Positions 1-11,369 of a stretch of DNA of 64,000 nucleotides are shown in pieces. The DNA is taken from positions 2,790,001-2,854,000 of the forward strand of contig NC_085883.1 of the NCBI RefSeq assembly GCF_035222275.1. The letters are read 5' to 3'. The stretch is from Podospora bellae-mahoneyi (lineage: Eukaryota > Ascomycota > Sordariomycetes > Sordariales > Podosporaceae). The position numbers were made by a program, and so were the translations under genes. Position 1 is the first letter of the stretch. Each line of letters opens with the position of its first letter. The notes below the pieces were generated by a model. The model did no database searches. It had not been told where the DNA came from and was given only the letters and a program-made list of their open reading frames with translations.

Positions 1-1264
1 TGTTGGCCTAAGGGTAACTATGTGCCATCGGGAAGTGCATATTGATGGAGTTCCCAAACCGGCGGGGACTTTTACAACGATACCTCAGTCATGATGTCTA
101 TGTAATTATTTTACTCGAGTATATGTAGACTTTAGATAAGGTACCTATTGGCTGCAGGACCTTGTGAGTCCATCTCATGCTGAATCGAGAATTACCTTCA
201 GTCTGAGCAACGTTATATGTCTGTGCGCGGCAAAACATATGACAGTACAGAAGGTACGGCGAATATGGGGCGTATAGCATTTCGCTCACAAACGCGCCAG
301 GTCTCCAGGTTTGAAGCGCAAAAGGACCCCACTGCTTCATAGGTATCTATTGCACTTAGAATGAGCCAGTAAATCTAACACGGTACCATTTGCTGCAATA
401 ACCCGATAAAAAAGCGCCAAACTCTAGGCACCTAGTAGAAATGCTATGACTGTTTCTTGTATATGTTACACTGTCAGAAGCTCGTCAAGAATCGGCCCCC
501 CTGTCTTCAAAGCTTGAGCCCCTCTCGACCTGGAAAACTGACAAGAGGAAAATAATGCACCGCAACGACTGACAGATCTCTCGTATCAAAATGCTTTTTC
601 TGGCAGTATTTAGCCTGATCAAACTATAGACTGTGTGCCTTCTTCCAAAGCATCAACTGTTACTCTAATGAATCATGATTGGATGCTGCCAGGGGGTGGT
701 GGAACACATGGTCCATGCCTTCGTCGTTTGCGTTGCTCGGACTACCAGCGCAGGGCTCCACTTCTCAGGGGGTTCCTTTTTGAAGATAGACAGTCAAAAT
801 TCTTATTATGCAGCGAATCAGGACGACTGAGTGCTTCCATTGAGGATTGCTGAGCCTATCAGATAGTCAGTTTAAGAATGCGGTGTAATGAGTTGTTAGG
901 TGGCTTGCCTGTTGCGTTACAGTGTCTGCCAATTGCTTTGAGGGTGTGTTTACATTAGAGTTTTCGTTGGTATACGGTAGTTGTGGTGCAATTACTGTAG
1001 TCTTGTGTTGCTTAAACTTTGATACGTGCACCACGGTGTTGGTGGTAACAGGTATGCGAGAGGTTGAAGGACAGTGAAGTGTTATGCGGTCAAGAATGGA
1101 GGCTTTGCAAGAGTCGGGATGCTATAGCACTGTAACTTCATTTATCAGCTGTATCTATGTGTCTAAGAACTTGTTGGTACCACCTTGTGTACTATTCGCG
1201 TAGTTATGATTGTTGTCCTGTGGTGGGTGATGTTCAAGAGGGCCGAGTGTGGTTTCTCAAAGGT
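1..1264. other. Intergenic, no gene recognised
   Basis: I see no convincing coding region here. The longest open stretches (up to about 80 codons) have no recognisable domain or splice signals. The right end is the 3' flank of the minus-strand gene that stops at 1265. Confidence 0.4.
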
Positions 1265-1978
1265 TTAATCGAACCAAGTCGGGCAGACAATTTCTCTTCC
1301 ATTCTTCTCTTTGTGAAAGAACCTCTGGCGCTGCTCATCCCATGTCCAGAACTCATCTTTTGTTGGCATATTGGTTGCTAGCTCCTCACTAACTGTGTTC
1401 CCGGCATCGGTGCGCTGGTCCAAGTGGTCCTCAGGGGCAAAAGTCTGCAAGGTGTCCGCTGTTGTAATATTGCATTGTTTGTCGAGATCCTTGGCAAGTG
1501 ATGTAAATGCGGCCTCGGCTGCGGTATGTCCATCTACATCTCTCAGTGTAGCTGTGATGGTGTTCATCTGGTCCGTGGCAGATCTTGACCTGATGCTATC
1601 GGTTGATCCGGGGTCTGAAAAAGCCAAAAGCAGTTTCGAAGGGTCGACCAAGTCCTCCCATGTTGTTCGGGAGATGGAATGGTTTGTTTGTTCGCTGGAT
1701 CCGGCGTTGCAATTACCGCAGCGGTCCCAGGCCAGCAGTTCCTTTAGTGCATTGTTGTGGTCCAACTGTATTCCAGAGCCTGTGAGCAGAGGTTAACCAG
1801 GAGAAGTGCAATGAGTTACATTGTAGAATGAAATCATCCTACAGCAATTGGGAGCATCATGCCGAAGCTTTGTCGAGTTGTACTGCGATAAATCACCACC
1901 ACCATATCCAGAAAGAGTTTCGACATGAAAAGAGCGAGAAGAGCGCTGTAGGTTCATACCTCCCAAGGAACAGAACAT
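1265..1978 (-). CDS. Hypothetical protein with C-terminal W-x-WD tail
   Basis: I do not recognise a function. The model has two exons: 1978-1843 (ATG at 1978) and 1779-1265, joined in frame across a 63-nt intron with GTAGGA donor, TTAAC-type branch and CAG acceptor, giving about 216 residues. The middle is polar and low in hydrophobic residues, with a short acidic/aromatic stretch (TTWEDLVDPSKLLLAF). The C-terminus carries FWTWDEQRQRFFHKEKNG followed by CPTWFD and the stop. The same W-x-WD, basic, aromatic tail ends the protein at 6991-7641, which suggests the two belong to one family even though the rest does not align by eye. It is the first member of a run of small orphan genes reaching to about 22 kb. 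The second exon is the safer part; the first exon and start are inferred from frame continuity only. Confidence 0.5.
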
Positions 1979-3182
1979 CCTAACCTTCTAGATAGAGGAA
2001 AAGGAGCTACCAGGTGTATCTGATAAACGAACGGAAGCTGGTGAGGTAGTTGAAGAGGTTGTATTGTTGACTTGAGACTAGCTTGACCTCAACGAAATGA
2101 CTGTCGTGCAAAGAAAAAGAGAGCTAATGCCACGAGTTCTTCGAGGACGTAGCACCTTTATACATAGAAATCATGGAATATTTTCAAAAAGCTCGATCGC
2201 TTTTTTTGCCCTAAATCAGCATACAAAAGGGGGTGGTGCGTGTTTCGGTGAGGTGAACGCCTATTTCTGAGTAATGTTAAGAATCCTGCTAGAAATTACA
2301 AAGAACAGGTCACTGATGGCATGCAAATAAGTCATAGAACCAGCATAAGCGACCGACTCCGGCGCCATTGTTCCGGACAAGAAAACTGTGTTCTTCTGAT
2401 TAGCGGGGAGGAACAGACCTGATCGACAACTGCTTCCAACCACCCCCCAAGAGGGTAAGGAGGTCCAGGCTGTGGCTCAAACAGACATCAGTTGTCTGCC
2501 CGTCAAGAAAGCCTTCCTGTATGCCGTGGCATAAAAAGCGGATATGTTCGCCCTACATAGAAATTGGAAAAGCAGAAAGGTTGAATCCAGGCGGTGGATA
2601 GACCTAGGATTCCTATAAACTCCCCAGTCGGCTTATGGCGCAGCGAGACTTCCACTTACTACAGTGATGTTACGTGGCGAAAGCTCATTAATCGGCCAAT
2701 CTTGTGGCTTTCACTGGGTCCTTGAGCTTTACCAAGCAGGTGAAGGGTGCTATTACGAGAGAGCCTCCAGCTACACTGTGGCTCAGACGAGAAAGAAGTC
2801 TGTCGCAAAATCTTCTACCAGGTAGAGGCATCCAAATTCCAAAGTCGGCGGGCCGGGAGTCTTCCGGTGCCCAATCGAAAGCAAGTTTCTCCACCGTAAC
2901 TTTTACAGAGGGGCTCCACGCCAGTCTCCCGACATCTATAGCTGTTGTGTCAGTCAGACAGTCGCACCGAAATGACAAGATGAAAGACCATTTCGAGGGG
3001 ATTAATAATTCCATGAAATTGTACAAAAATGAGCTTCTTGCACTTCACTCCGAAGTGACGGCTTCACGAACCATCATATATCGATCCCACCTCTCTTCCT
3101 TTTGTTCTCAGCGAGCAAGACCTCTCAAACTGCGGCAGTACAATCTCACAACATCTCTGCGACAGTGAGCTCGAGAAACAAA
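1979..3182. other. Intergenic between divergent orphan genes
   Basis: This stretch lies between the 5' ends of the genes at 1265-1978 (minus) and 3183-4133 (plus) and probably holds both promoters. A 154-codon open frame at 2704-3168 (+) has no recognisable motif and could be leader or an upstream exon of the next gene; I could not choose. Confidence 0.35.
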
Positions 3183-4133
3183 ATGAATTACCGACTTTCT
3201 GGACAGTCAGAACAACATGACCCAGGCGAAGGCCCAAGCAACTGGAACACAACTCGCCCCCGTGCTCCAAGCATGCCTGCTGGAGCCCATGGCTCATACG
3301 TTGGCCAGAATTTCAACACTGTCAACACACAATCCAGGGGTTTGCCTCAACTCAGCCTCACTCCTACCCCCGAGATTCCTCCCGGTTACAATATCGGTAC
3401 TCTCGCACTTGGCACCGACCTCACTATGTATCGGCAGCAAACATGGTGGGCCCCTGGCGGCTTCCCACCTTCTCCGCCGGGAAAGGGCGCCACAGCGCTT
3501 ACAGGCCCCGATTCTTCCAGTGTTACCCAACCCGCAGCAAGTGTGCCCAATGAACTCAAGGTTCAAGTCAAGGGGAAGTGGTTCGTTGCTCTTGTTTCTC
3601 CCGGACAGCATTCCATCATGGACTATGACTTCGCAAAATACTTTCTCGAGCTGGAAGGACTGCCACTTCCGCCTAGGAAGCTGAAGGAGATCTCGACTTT
3701 GACGGATGGCTACACCTCAGGCCCGAAGGAATTCGCAGAGTTTACTATACACATACCTGAGTTAAACCTGGAAAGCTGGAAGATGGCAGTTGCCCTTCTC
3801 CCTCGCACCGCAAGGAACAGACCAGCCCCGATACTCTTGGGCCAAAGATTCTTCGAGCGGATCGCCAAAGATCGCAACCAGATCAGCCACAGACCCGACG
3901 ATGTCCAGTTGCCACGGGAGGTCGCGTCAACCCCAGCGATCGATTCGACAAACCGCACCGCACCGCATGCCATGCATCCTGCAACAATAATTGGCGGACA
4001 TGCTTCCACAGCGCTCAGAAGAAGAGCCTCTTTTGCAGGCGTCAACGACAACACTGTCAATCCGCGTGATTTATTTCATCATCCTCTGGGCAGCTATTTT
4101 GGTGGTGCGCCTCCCGAAGGTGGCTTTTCTTAG
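3183..4133 (+). CDS. Retropepsin-like fold protein without catalytic DTG
   Basis: This is an intronless orphan of about 316 residues from the first in-frame ATG (3183). The first 120 residues are low-complexity, rich in Pro, Gly, Ser and Thr. Residues about 125-235 look like a degenerate retropepsin domain: WFVALVSPGQHSIMDYDFAK matches the N-lobe strand, active-site turn and following helix, then a segment ending in FAEFTIHI, then APILLGQRFFERI, which corresponds to the ILGxDFL strand of retropepsins. The turn reads SPG where an active enzyme has D-T/S-G, so proteolytic activity is unlikely. The tail is basic and polar. Six other proteins in the next 18 kb show the same arrangement. Fold assignment rests on pattern matching by eye; an upstream exon is possible. 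Confidence 0.65.
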   Translation: MNYRLSGQSEQHDPGEGPSNWNTTRPRAPSMPAGAHGSYVGQNFNTVNTQSRGLPQLSLTPTPEIPPGYNIGTLALGTDLTMYRQQTWWAPGGFPPSPPGKGATALTGPDSSSVTQPAASVPNELKVQVKGKWFVALVSPGQHSIMDYDFAKYFLELEGLPLPPRKLKEISTLTDGYTSGPKEFAEFTIHIPELNLESWKMAVALLPRTARNRPAPILLGQRFFERIAKDRNQISHRPDDVQLPREVASTPAIDSTNRTAPHAMHPATIIGGHASTALRRRASFAGVNDNTVNPRDLFHHPLGSYFGGAPPEGGFS

Positions 4134-4573
4134 CGGTAGGGTCAGTGGTGCTGGCGCTAGCTAGGGCGTCAAAGGTCTAAAGCCGTGGACGGAGCAACGG
4201 GTTTTCTTTTTGGCTTCTTTTTTTTTTCCTTAGCTTACTTTTATCTGCTTTTCATCCACTCACCGAGGACCAAACTTGACAACAGTCCCGAAACGTCCGA
4301 CAGGGCCTTGTGGTTTGGTATGGAATCCAAAGCGTACCAGCCTCCTGCTTTCTTTGGCTTTGTTGTTTTTGTTGCTTTTGTTGCTACCTACCCATATAGG
4401 TACTGCAGTATTATATCTCGGTCATTTATCTGCGAGAGCCGTGGCCAAACGAGATTCTAATGACTGAGTCTTGTCCCGGGCGATGATTATGAACTATTTT
4501 TGGAGGGAAGTCCCATATGTATCTTCAGCGTTGATAGTTACCCATTTCATACAGCACTACCTTAAGTTCTGAC
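4134..4573. other. 3' flank of orphan gene; T-rich tracts
   Basis: This is the probable 3' UTR of the gene at 3183-4133. Runs of T (about 4208-4228 and 4360-4380) make short hydrophobic open frames that look like membrane segments, but they are composition artefacts. Confidence 0.4.
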
Positions 4574-5276
4574 CTACAGCTGATGGATGGGCATGCCCAG
4601 ACATACAACCGCCCCATCAACCACGAGTTCGACAGGGCCAACATATTCAATAAGTCGCATGACCAAGTGACAGCATATCATGGTGGTTGAAGTTTTGTGA
4701 TCAATGCTGCTTACTAAGAACTTCGCAATCCAGTCCTGATATGGACAATCGTCTGACACCCTCACACTGTTGCTTTGGAGCTGAAGGTAATCGAATCTAA
4801 CAATCTTATCTCTGGGGACAGATCTTGTTCCGTCCTGACTCAAATGCTCCTACCAGGAATACACCACCAACCACACCTTGGAGATTCACCGAAAACTTCC
4901 TTGGATGAAGATCTGCACTATTCCCACCTACTACCCTTAGTGTGGTTGTGCTCTCAGGTGCCGGGTGCAGTACCAGCGTCGGGTCATCCCCTTGACAAAA
5001 GCCTATTTCCTCTCGGGCAAAGCCAACCACGCTAACCTCTCCAGCTACAACTAAAGGTTCCAAGGTTTCGAGATTCCATGGAAACAGAATCGGGAAATGC
5101 GGTGCCGGCATTTTGTTGAGTACGAGCTCATCGGCTTTTGGGGATGAAAAGGTTGGGGGGACCTTGACAAGTTGGTACATGTACTTACTGTTGACGCCGC
5201 CAAGATGTGGGCGACAACTGACACACAGGAGAGACCCTGCTAGATTGTTTAGCAGCGTGACAAAATGCGACCCCAA
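4574..5276 (-). CDS. Possible orphan gene, unresolved exon structure
   Basis: Two overlapping minus-strand open frames (about 156 codons ending near 4806, and 89 codons ending at 4574) have protein-like composition. The first contains GVVGGVFLVGAFESGRNKI, loosely like the strand-turn of a retropepsin N-lobe. The second contains CPYQDWIAKFL and VELVVDGAVVCLGM. A 55-nt intron (GTGAAT donor, CAG acceptor near 4840) would join them in frame. It lies inside the array of retropepsin-like orphans, which raises the prior, but I cannot exclude a non-coding region. Confidence 0.25.
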
Positions 5277-6990
5277 TTATCCGCGCGTGTGCCTGTCTCA
5301 ATCTGGGTGAGCATGAGAGGATACGCCATTCCACTAGACTTGCTAGATCCAAACTTTTTGCAGAGAGGGGAAGCTGGGAAAGCATCCCAGACTCACTTCT
5401 CCGGTTTTACTTCGCATGTCAAAGCCGCTATGACGGCAGTCAGCCGGTGTCCGGCCATCCAGATCACCGGGCCCCAACCGGGCAACTCCCGCGCTGCGGA
5501 AATTTCCTTCTTAGGTACACCTCAGCCACGGTTATTTATGTTAGCGTGACAGGGGTCTTTTGGTGGAATTTGCCCTAGCTGCACTAACATTTATTTCCCC
5601 TGCGGAGATGTACTCTTCCCACTCTGCCATATCCGTGGTTCCGTGGTGGCTACCGGCTCGAGAGTCCTCGTCAGCTGAGGATCTGACCCGCTGAGACTGA
5701 GGGACCGACCGCTCTGATCAGATGCCGCTTCTTAATGTAAACAAAGACATTCACCATGTTTCACATCTGGGTATAAACACGAGGTCCTGACAAAGGAACA
5801 ACTGCAGAATCCGGACTAGACATCTGCGCGCTCAGACACCACGACAGCCACGATCGCCCTGGCGGATCAGCTCCAAGAAACATCACGCTAGCAACGGGAC
5901 TGCGGGCTATTCAACGGGCGATATAGGGCCAGCTGTGGCTCTTCAGGAAAAGCAAAGAACGCCCAAGAATTCATCACCGTTAGACGCCTTGTTTGTGGTG
6001 GAGACGGGCTCCGTCTCACCATCTTTTGACCACCAACAGACATGTGGTGGGTTGGTCTAGCAGAGAAAGGGGAAGAAACTGTCAGCTGATTCGAGAAAAA
6101 AACATCTTTGGTGTCCAACAGGGCTTGCTATGCTGGGCGAGAGTATGTACTTGCCTCAGAACGGTGGTGGCTTCCAGAATCGCGCAATTACCTGCATGAG
6201 ATGATATCCGAACAGGGGGTTTGACGCAAGAGCGCCCGATGACGAGGTAACTAGATCGGCTTTCCTGCCCCCCAGCCGGAGGCACTCAGCTGTCAGACTC
6301 TAATCGCATCCCCTTGCCCTGGTGGCTGTCCGTTGACAAGATAGGTATCTATACCACCCAGAAGCCTCAGGTTTTGACTACCCAAGTGACTTACTTACCG
6401 CATCCAGTCCACAAAGACCTTTCTATGAAGTTTCTCAACAATTTTGAAAACTCCCCTGCTTCCTGCTCCAGTCGTCCATGGCAACAGGCATACTGGCCAG
6501 ATAATAAGATACCAACAAACCGTCAATCAGCTAGGTAGACGTCTTGAAACTCGCCACTGGGCATTTTTCACCGCCAATCTCTCATTTGAGCCGCATATAA
6601 TTCCGGGTCATCGAGTTCGCGGCCCACGCACCAGGCGCGCGGACGCCTCGCTCGTTTCAAACATTCGTATGCATTACCGAGACGCAAGTAGCATTATCAT
6701 TTGGAACTAAAGAGTCATGGATTTCCAGAACGGTGAGACGAGCGGCAAGCAAGTGATTGACAACATCATTCTTAGCCCCCTCTGTTTATTTTGGGACAGG
6801 TGAATCCGGAGACGTCTCCGGATCCACGAAATTGAGATGAGACACGTCCCCGGATGATACGGGGAAGACAGTTGAAGGAATCAAGAGCCAAGCCAAATAA
6901 AAACGGAGCAAAAAGCCAACCCAACAGACACACAGCTTGTCGAATCCGATATTAATAGGGAGACAACTCCTCTCACAATCAACACCTTTT
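5277..6990. other. Intergenic, no gene recognised; contains 20-bp palindrome
   Basis: I found no supported coding region in these 1.7 kb. The right end is the 3' flank of the minus-strand gene stopping at 6991 and contains a perfect palindrome at 6804-6823. Confidence 0.4.
6804..6823. repeat. Perfect 20-bp palindrome
   Basis: ATCCGGAGACGTCTCCGGAT is a perfect inverted repeat with no loop, 170 bp downstream of the stop at 6991 on the minus strand. It could be a dimeric transcription-factor site or form a hairpin in the 3' transcript; neither is established. A related half (GTCCCCGGAT) follows about 20 bp later. Confidence 0.7.
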
Positions 6991-7641
6991 TCAGATAAAC
7001 GACTCCTCGACTGGAGCCCAAATCCTTGCACCAGGTTCTCCTGATGTCTTATCCTCTCTCCAATGGCGCTCCACTTCACGATCCCACTGCCACTCGCCTA
7101 GTTTCCTGCGCTTGCCATGTTGTCCGGTGCTGTTGGCGCTGGCGAAGGGTGCGAGAAAAGAGATGAAGACTTTTGGGTCACCAGTGGCGATATATTCGTC
7201 GATAAGTTTGCGCTTTTTTGCTGCTTCCTCTTCGAGAAGGGCTTGCTTCCTCTGACGGATCGTGCTTAGGCCCGTGGAATTGGTACCGTTGGCAGCCGGA
7301 GTAGATGGTTTCACCGTCTTTGTGACAGGAGCCTTTGTGTGTTGATGGGCGAGTTTGTTTCGAGCGGTAGTCGATCGTGTTTGGGACCTACTGACTGCTG
7401 CTTCAACGGCCCCTTTGCCCCTTTTCGGCAGTCTCTTATGGTCCCTCTGTGGTCTTGTCCGGTAGGGATGCTTGCTTTTGGTTCCCAGTTCCGTTGGTTC
7501 CGATTGCGATAGGGCGTCTATATCCGTGGGGGGTTGAGCGCTGACCGAGTGAGATTCCGCGGTTAGATGGTTGCCTTGTTGTTCGCCACTCGAATCGCTA
7601 TCCGGCCGTGCTCCTGGCAGGCGTGAGTTCCCATGTCTCAT
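6991..7641 (-). CDS. Orphan protein with TGD helix and W-x-WD tail
   Basis: An open frame of about 216 residues counted from the first in-frame ATG at 7641; it stays open upstream to about 7809, so a 5' exon is likely. The first two thirds are low complexity and strongly basic, with RTRPQRDHKRLPKRGKG, which looks like a nuclear localisation signal. A helical, charged segment follows (ALLEEEAAKKRKLIDEY) running into YIATGDPKVFISFL. The C-terminus is EWQWDREVERHWREDK, then IWAPVEESFI. The TGD segment matches LYMRTGDVSGLIGVI in the protein at 13851-14807 and QHSKATGEVNCLLRV in the one at 18531-19361; the W-x-WD tail matches the protein at 1265-1978. These shared modules link otherwise dissimilar genes. 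A retropepsin-like domain is not visible in this fragment. Function unknown; a nuclear protein is a guess from the basic stretch. Confidence 0.55.
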   Translation of the reverse strand: MRHGNSRLPGARPDSDSSGEQQGNHLTAESHSVSAQPPTDIDALSQSEPTELGTKSKHPYRTRPQRDHKRLPKRGKGAVEAAVSRSQTRSTTARNKLAHQHTKAPVTKTVKPSTPAANGTNSTGLSTIRQRKQALLEEEAAKKRKLIDEYIATGDPKVFISFLAPFASANSTGQHGKRRKLGEWQWDREVERHWREDKTSGEPGARIWAPVEESFI

Positions 7642-10077
7642 GGCGCCGTGTGCCGGATCTGCTGGAGGTGCGCAAACAATGGGTCCCCCAATGGCAACGA
7701 TATGAGGCGAATTAAGCAAAGGTTTCCTTTCCTGGGTCAATTTGCCTCCCTTTTGAAAGAACTGGGAGCGGAACCGGGTGTAGCAAACACTACCCGGGAA
7801 GGCTGACAATATAAGAGCAGGAAGACCGCTCCCATATAAGGAAAACTAGAAAAGATCTGTGCAATTTTGCGGCCGTCTAGGGAGTTTCAGATATGCCTGG
7901 CTTTATGAGATGAACCAATCGAGCTACTTGTAGTAAGAGTGATGCGAAGATGCAGATTGCGGCTGGGTGGAGCCTCGTCGAGACCCTTTGGTCTTCAAAG
8001 AAACACTGAACTGGCCGGACGAGAGAAGTGTTGATGAAGCCCAACTTAACCGTCTTGATTAGCTTTGTTTACAAGAGCACGACGCGAAACTCACCTTGGT
8101 TCACGGCTCTTCAGCCGTAAGTATCCGAATTGGTTGAGCAACGGTTGTAGGGCAATGAGGAGGGTTTGACCTCTTGATCACTATGGTAATCGTTTCTACG
8201 CCGAGGCATTGCGAACGATCAAGGTGGGAACTGAGTCGGAAGCGACCATGAGCGCGACGCAGTTGTGCCGAAATGCCCTCTTCCCCGCAGTTGAATGTGG
8301 CCGGCCCTATACGGAAACAATAAATCAGCCCCCATTGCTTGAGATGGTGGGCAAGCGGGGTATCAGCGGTGGTTTACCTGCCCCCGGTCACTCTTTTGAT
8401 GATCATTGCCCAGCGCTGAACTAACTACACGGAGTAGGTAGCAGCCAACATCTCAGCTCCAGCAGAGCCGGGCGTAGGTGAGAACAACAAAAAGGAGTGA
8501 GGTCGTGCTTGCCACAAAAGGCTGCTCAAGTCAATCCCGCATGGTGACCAGGTGCCCCAGCCCGCCTTAGCTGCCCCGTTAATTAACCCTCAAAGGTGGG
8601 TTGTGCCACAATGTTGCGGACGGGAGGGAAGGCGGTGTTTTTGGGGCAGCAAGCGCCAGCCACCTTACCTCGTAGATGGGGAGCGGGCAAAGAAACTTTC
8701 CACGTTCATCCACATGTTCCTCCTCTCTCGCCTCTTTGCGATATCAACATCAAGATGGTCACCAAGGATCCTCCCATAATGGGCCACGTCATCTTACCAA
8801 TATACATGGAATTGGAATTCCCACCAGACACTGACCGACGGTGAAGAGATGCTGCCATCGCCTGAGCTTGTTGGGCAACACACCCCATATCGCCCGTCTT
8901 GGAGTGGGCATACCCCTCATGCCTGGGTTGCCAACACACACCTCCTGGTTACACTTCCGTCAGTCATCCTGTTCATACCAAAAAGCTTGGTATATAGTGG
9001 AGACAATTCCCTCACGGTGACCAATACTATCGCTTTGTCGGTGAGCATCAGTGGTGGAAGCATGCCGTCGCTGACCAGAACAGGGGCATACCGATGCCGC
9101 CAGCCTCGAATAACCTCAACATAGCCTTGCCCCTGGCAATGAACGACCCAGTTTGCCCGTGAGAAAACCTCGCCTGCCACAGTTCCCCCCTGTCCTTCTG
9201 ATCCACCTTTGATGAATGGAATCTTAGTACCTTACCCAGCCGAAGCACTCAGGTAAATGAGGGTTTGTTATGGAACTCTGTGTCCCCCCTGGATTTGGTG
9301 TGGCCCCTTTGGTCCCCCCCATTCCCCATCTTTATCATCCCCCGCCTATTCAGCTTTCGCCTGAGCCTGTTGCTGTCGCCGCTGTGTGAGGCATCGTAGC
9401 GGCACCTCCCTTCTTGACGCCCTTCATTCTTCTTCCCGCTCTCCTTCCCACTCTCTTTCTCGACACTCCGCGTGCTCAGCGTTATTGCACCGACTCATTG
9501 CTTCTTCGTGCGTCCTTCCACCAGTTTGGGATATCCATAGCTTTCGCCAACATCCATTCGAAATTCCCCTGGGATTCCCGCAACCACACTGCCCTCTTGT
9601 CCACATACTTACCGCGCTGTGCAGCAGTTGTGTGGCATTGTTTTCCCATTGCCACTTTGGGAAATTGGAAGAGAAATTTTCACTTAGCGGTGCTCAACCA
9701 AGGTAGGCACCGCAAAGGACAAAAGCTCAAAAAAGGAAGACACTCACGAAATCCGAGCTCTGGTTCTCACCTTCTTCTTGGACGCCTACCTTACCTTATT
9801 AAGAGCGAAGTCCTTCTTGACTCAATCCATCGCCATCACCGGTAAGACTTCCCGCGAGCCGTTGTAAGAGCTTTCAGCTGATCAGCATACAGAAACCACA
9901 TCCAAACAACCCGGCTTGGAGAACCCAATCCCAACTAGGAGTATCAGCTTCCGTTGTTCTCCCAGTGACGGACAGTCGTCACCTATTTTGATCCCTAGCC
10001 AAAAGCACAACCATCAGTTTGCGCAGCCTTCAACATCCCCATCCTCTCCACCTCGCAACACGCACCGCTCAAGAGCC
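7642..10077. other. Intergenic with weak coding signals and CT-rich leader
   Basis: Between about 7924 and 8177 on the minus strand two short open segments can be spliced (50-nt intron, GTGAGT donor at 8094) into a protein-like C-terminus ending SSHHSYYK plus stop; I could not find its 5' part, so it is not called as a gene. From 8200 to 9250 nothing convincing is seen. From 9300 to 10077 the plus strand is CT-rich, typical of a fungal promoter and 5' leader for the gene starting at 10078; GTAAGA near 9842 and CAG near 9895 could bound a leader intron. Confidence 0.35.
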
Positions 10078-11369
10078 ATGCCCGCTCACCATGTGTCTCG
10101 AAACAAAAACGGCCTGGCCATGGTCAGGGAAGCCCAGAACCCACAAACGACCACCAGTGTCCCGACAGACTCGAGGTTGCCCATTCCTCCTGGTGCTGCT
10201 GAGCGACCGGTAAGAAAACGGCGTCGCTCTTCAAGCTTAAGCACCGTGCAGCCAAAGAATGCTTCCAGGGCAATCAACCTCCACGAGGCACCTCGCATTG
10301 AAACACGACCGAGAGTTGAGACGTTTGTGCCAATTTCGTCAGAAATAAACTCTGAAAGACGCGTTTCTAGAGGCAGTTGGAGTCGGCGGAGGCTCCTTCA
10401 GGAGGTCAGAGAGGCGGTCTCATTTTTTTCAGCATCGGGAGAAAAGTTCGCAATCGGCGTGATAGTCAGGAAAGATCTTCGGCAATCCTTTGTATCTGAG
10501 TCGGCTGTTAGCTTCTTGGGGATTAGACCAATGAACCTACCTGTACCACGGCGTCCCTTGCTCAGCATTTCATCGGGGCAAATCCGACCAGAACGATATG
10601 TTCGAGCCGTCGTCGAGCAAGTCGAGATTAGCAATGGCGGTCGGGTGAGATTACAAACAGGTGATATGCTGGTGGTCGACGACCGACAATTCCCTCCTGG
10701 TGTTCATGCTATTCTGTGTGGGAACTTTTTCCATCGAGGCGAGGCAGGGCATTCTTCCTCAATTGCCGCCAACCAAAGTACTTACTCACAACGACAACCA
10801 CATCGGACTTCATACCAGAATTCGGCTCAATCGAGCACAGCGAGAAGCGAGTTCACGAGTGACTCGAGTCTCTTTACGATGCCAACATCAATAAACAACT
10901 TGGTCTTTGATGATGATGCGGGTAAGTGGTTTTTTCTTCTTCTGCCGAAATGGGTTGGGGTCTGGGTAAGGAGACTTATAAAGGGCAATTGCGGTTCGGT
11001 GCTCGGTCCGCACCACTGCGTCCTTTAAGGCCCGGCCCGACGATCTACACCCGACAAGTTTCAGATGGCGTAAAGCCTGGTTCTAACATACATCGACCAG
11101 GAATCCCACCCAGCTATGCACCATACAACGGCCACCACCAGCAAACTGGGATCCCAACATTGATCCATCCCAACGCAGGCCAAGGTTACATGACAGCTGC
11201 AATCCCGCCTCTAAATACTGGTCAATTTATGCAACCACCTTCATGGAATCAGAACATGGTCATGGATAACTTTCCGCCATTGGATAACCAAAATTTCAAG
11301 ATGCCAGATCCAGCACCCCCCCCCAACGGGGCATACGGCCCTGATGGGGGTCAGCATGGTCAGCATTGA
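10078..11369 (+). CDS. Retropepsin-like fold protein, Gln/Pro/Asn-rich tail
   Basis: The model is two exons, 10078-10921 and 11065-11369, joined in frame (G|AT) across a 143-nt intron with a consensus GTAAGT donor and TTTCAG acceptor, giving about 382 residues. The frame is open upstream of the ATG to about 9916. The N-terminus is polar with a basic cluster (RPVRKRRRSSS), a likely nuclear signal. The middle matches the degenerate retropepsin pattern: KFAIGVIVRKDLRQSFVSES for the N-lobe strand, turn and helix, then a charged middle part, then HAILCGNFFHRGEA for the C-lobe strand. The active-site triplet is absent (RKD). The tail from exon 2 is rich in Pro, Gln, Asn and Gly and looks disordered. 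Function unknown; no reverse transcriptase or other retroelement domain follows. Confidence 0.6.

Noticed and set aside
1371-1796. 141-codon plus-strand frame opposite the 1.3-kb gene
   Set aside because: The minus strand has better composition, a splice pair that holds frame and a C-terminal motif shared with another gene.
4185-4467. Small hydrophobic frame resembling a membrane protein
   Set aside because: Created by T-rich tracts downstream of the 3.2-kb gene; no conserved features.
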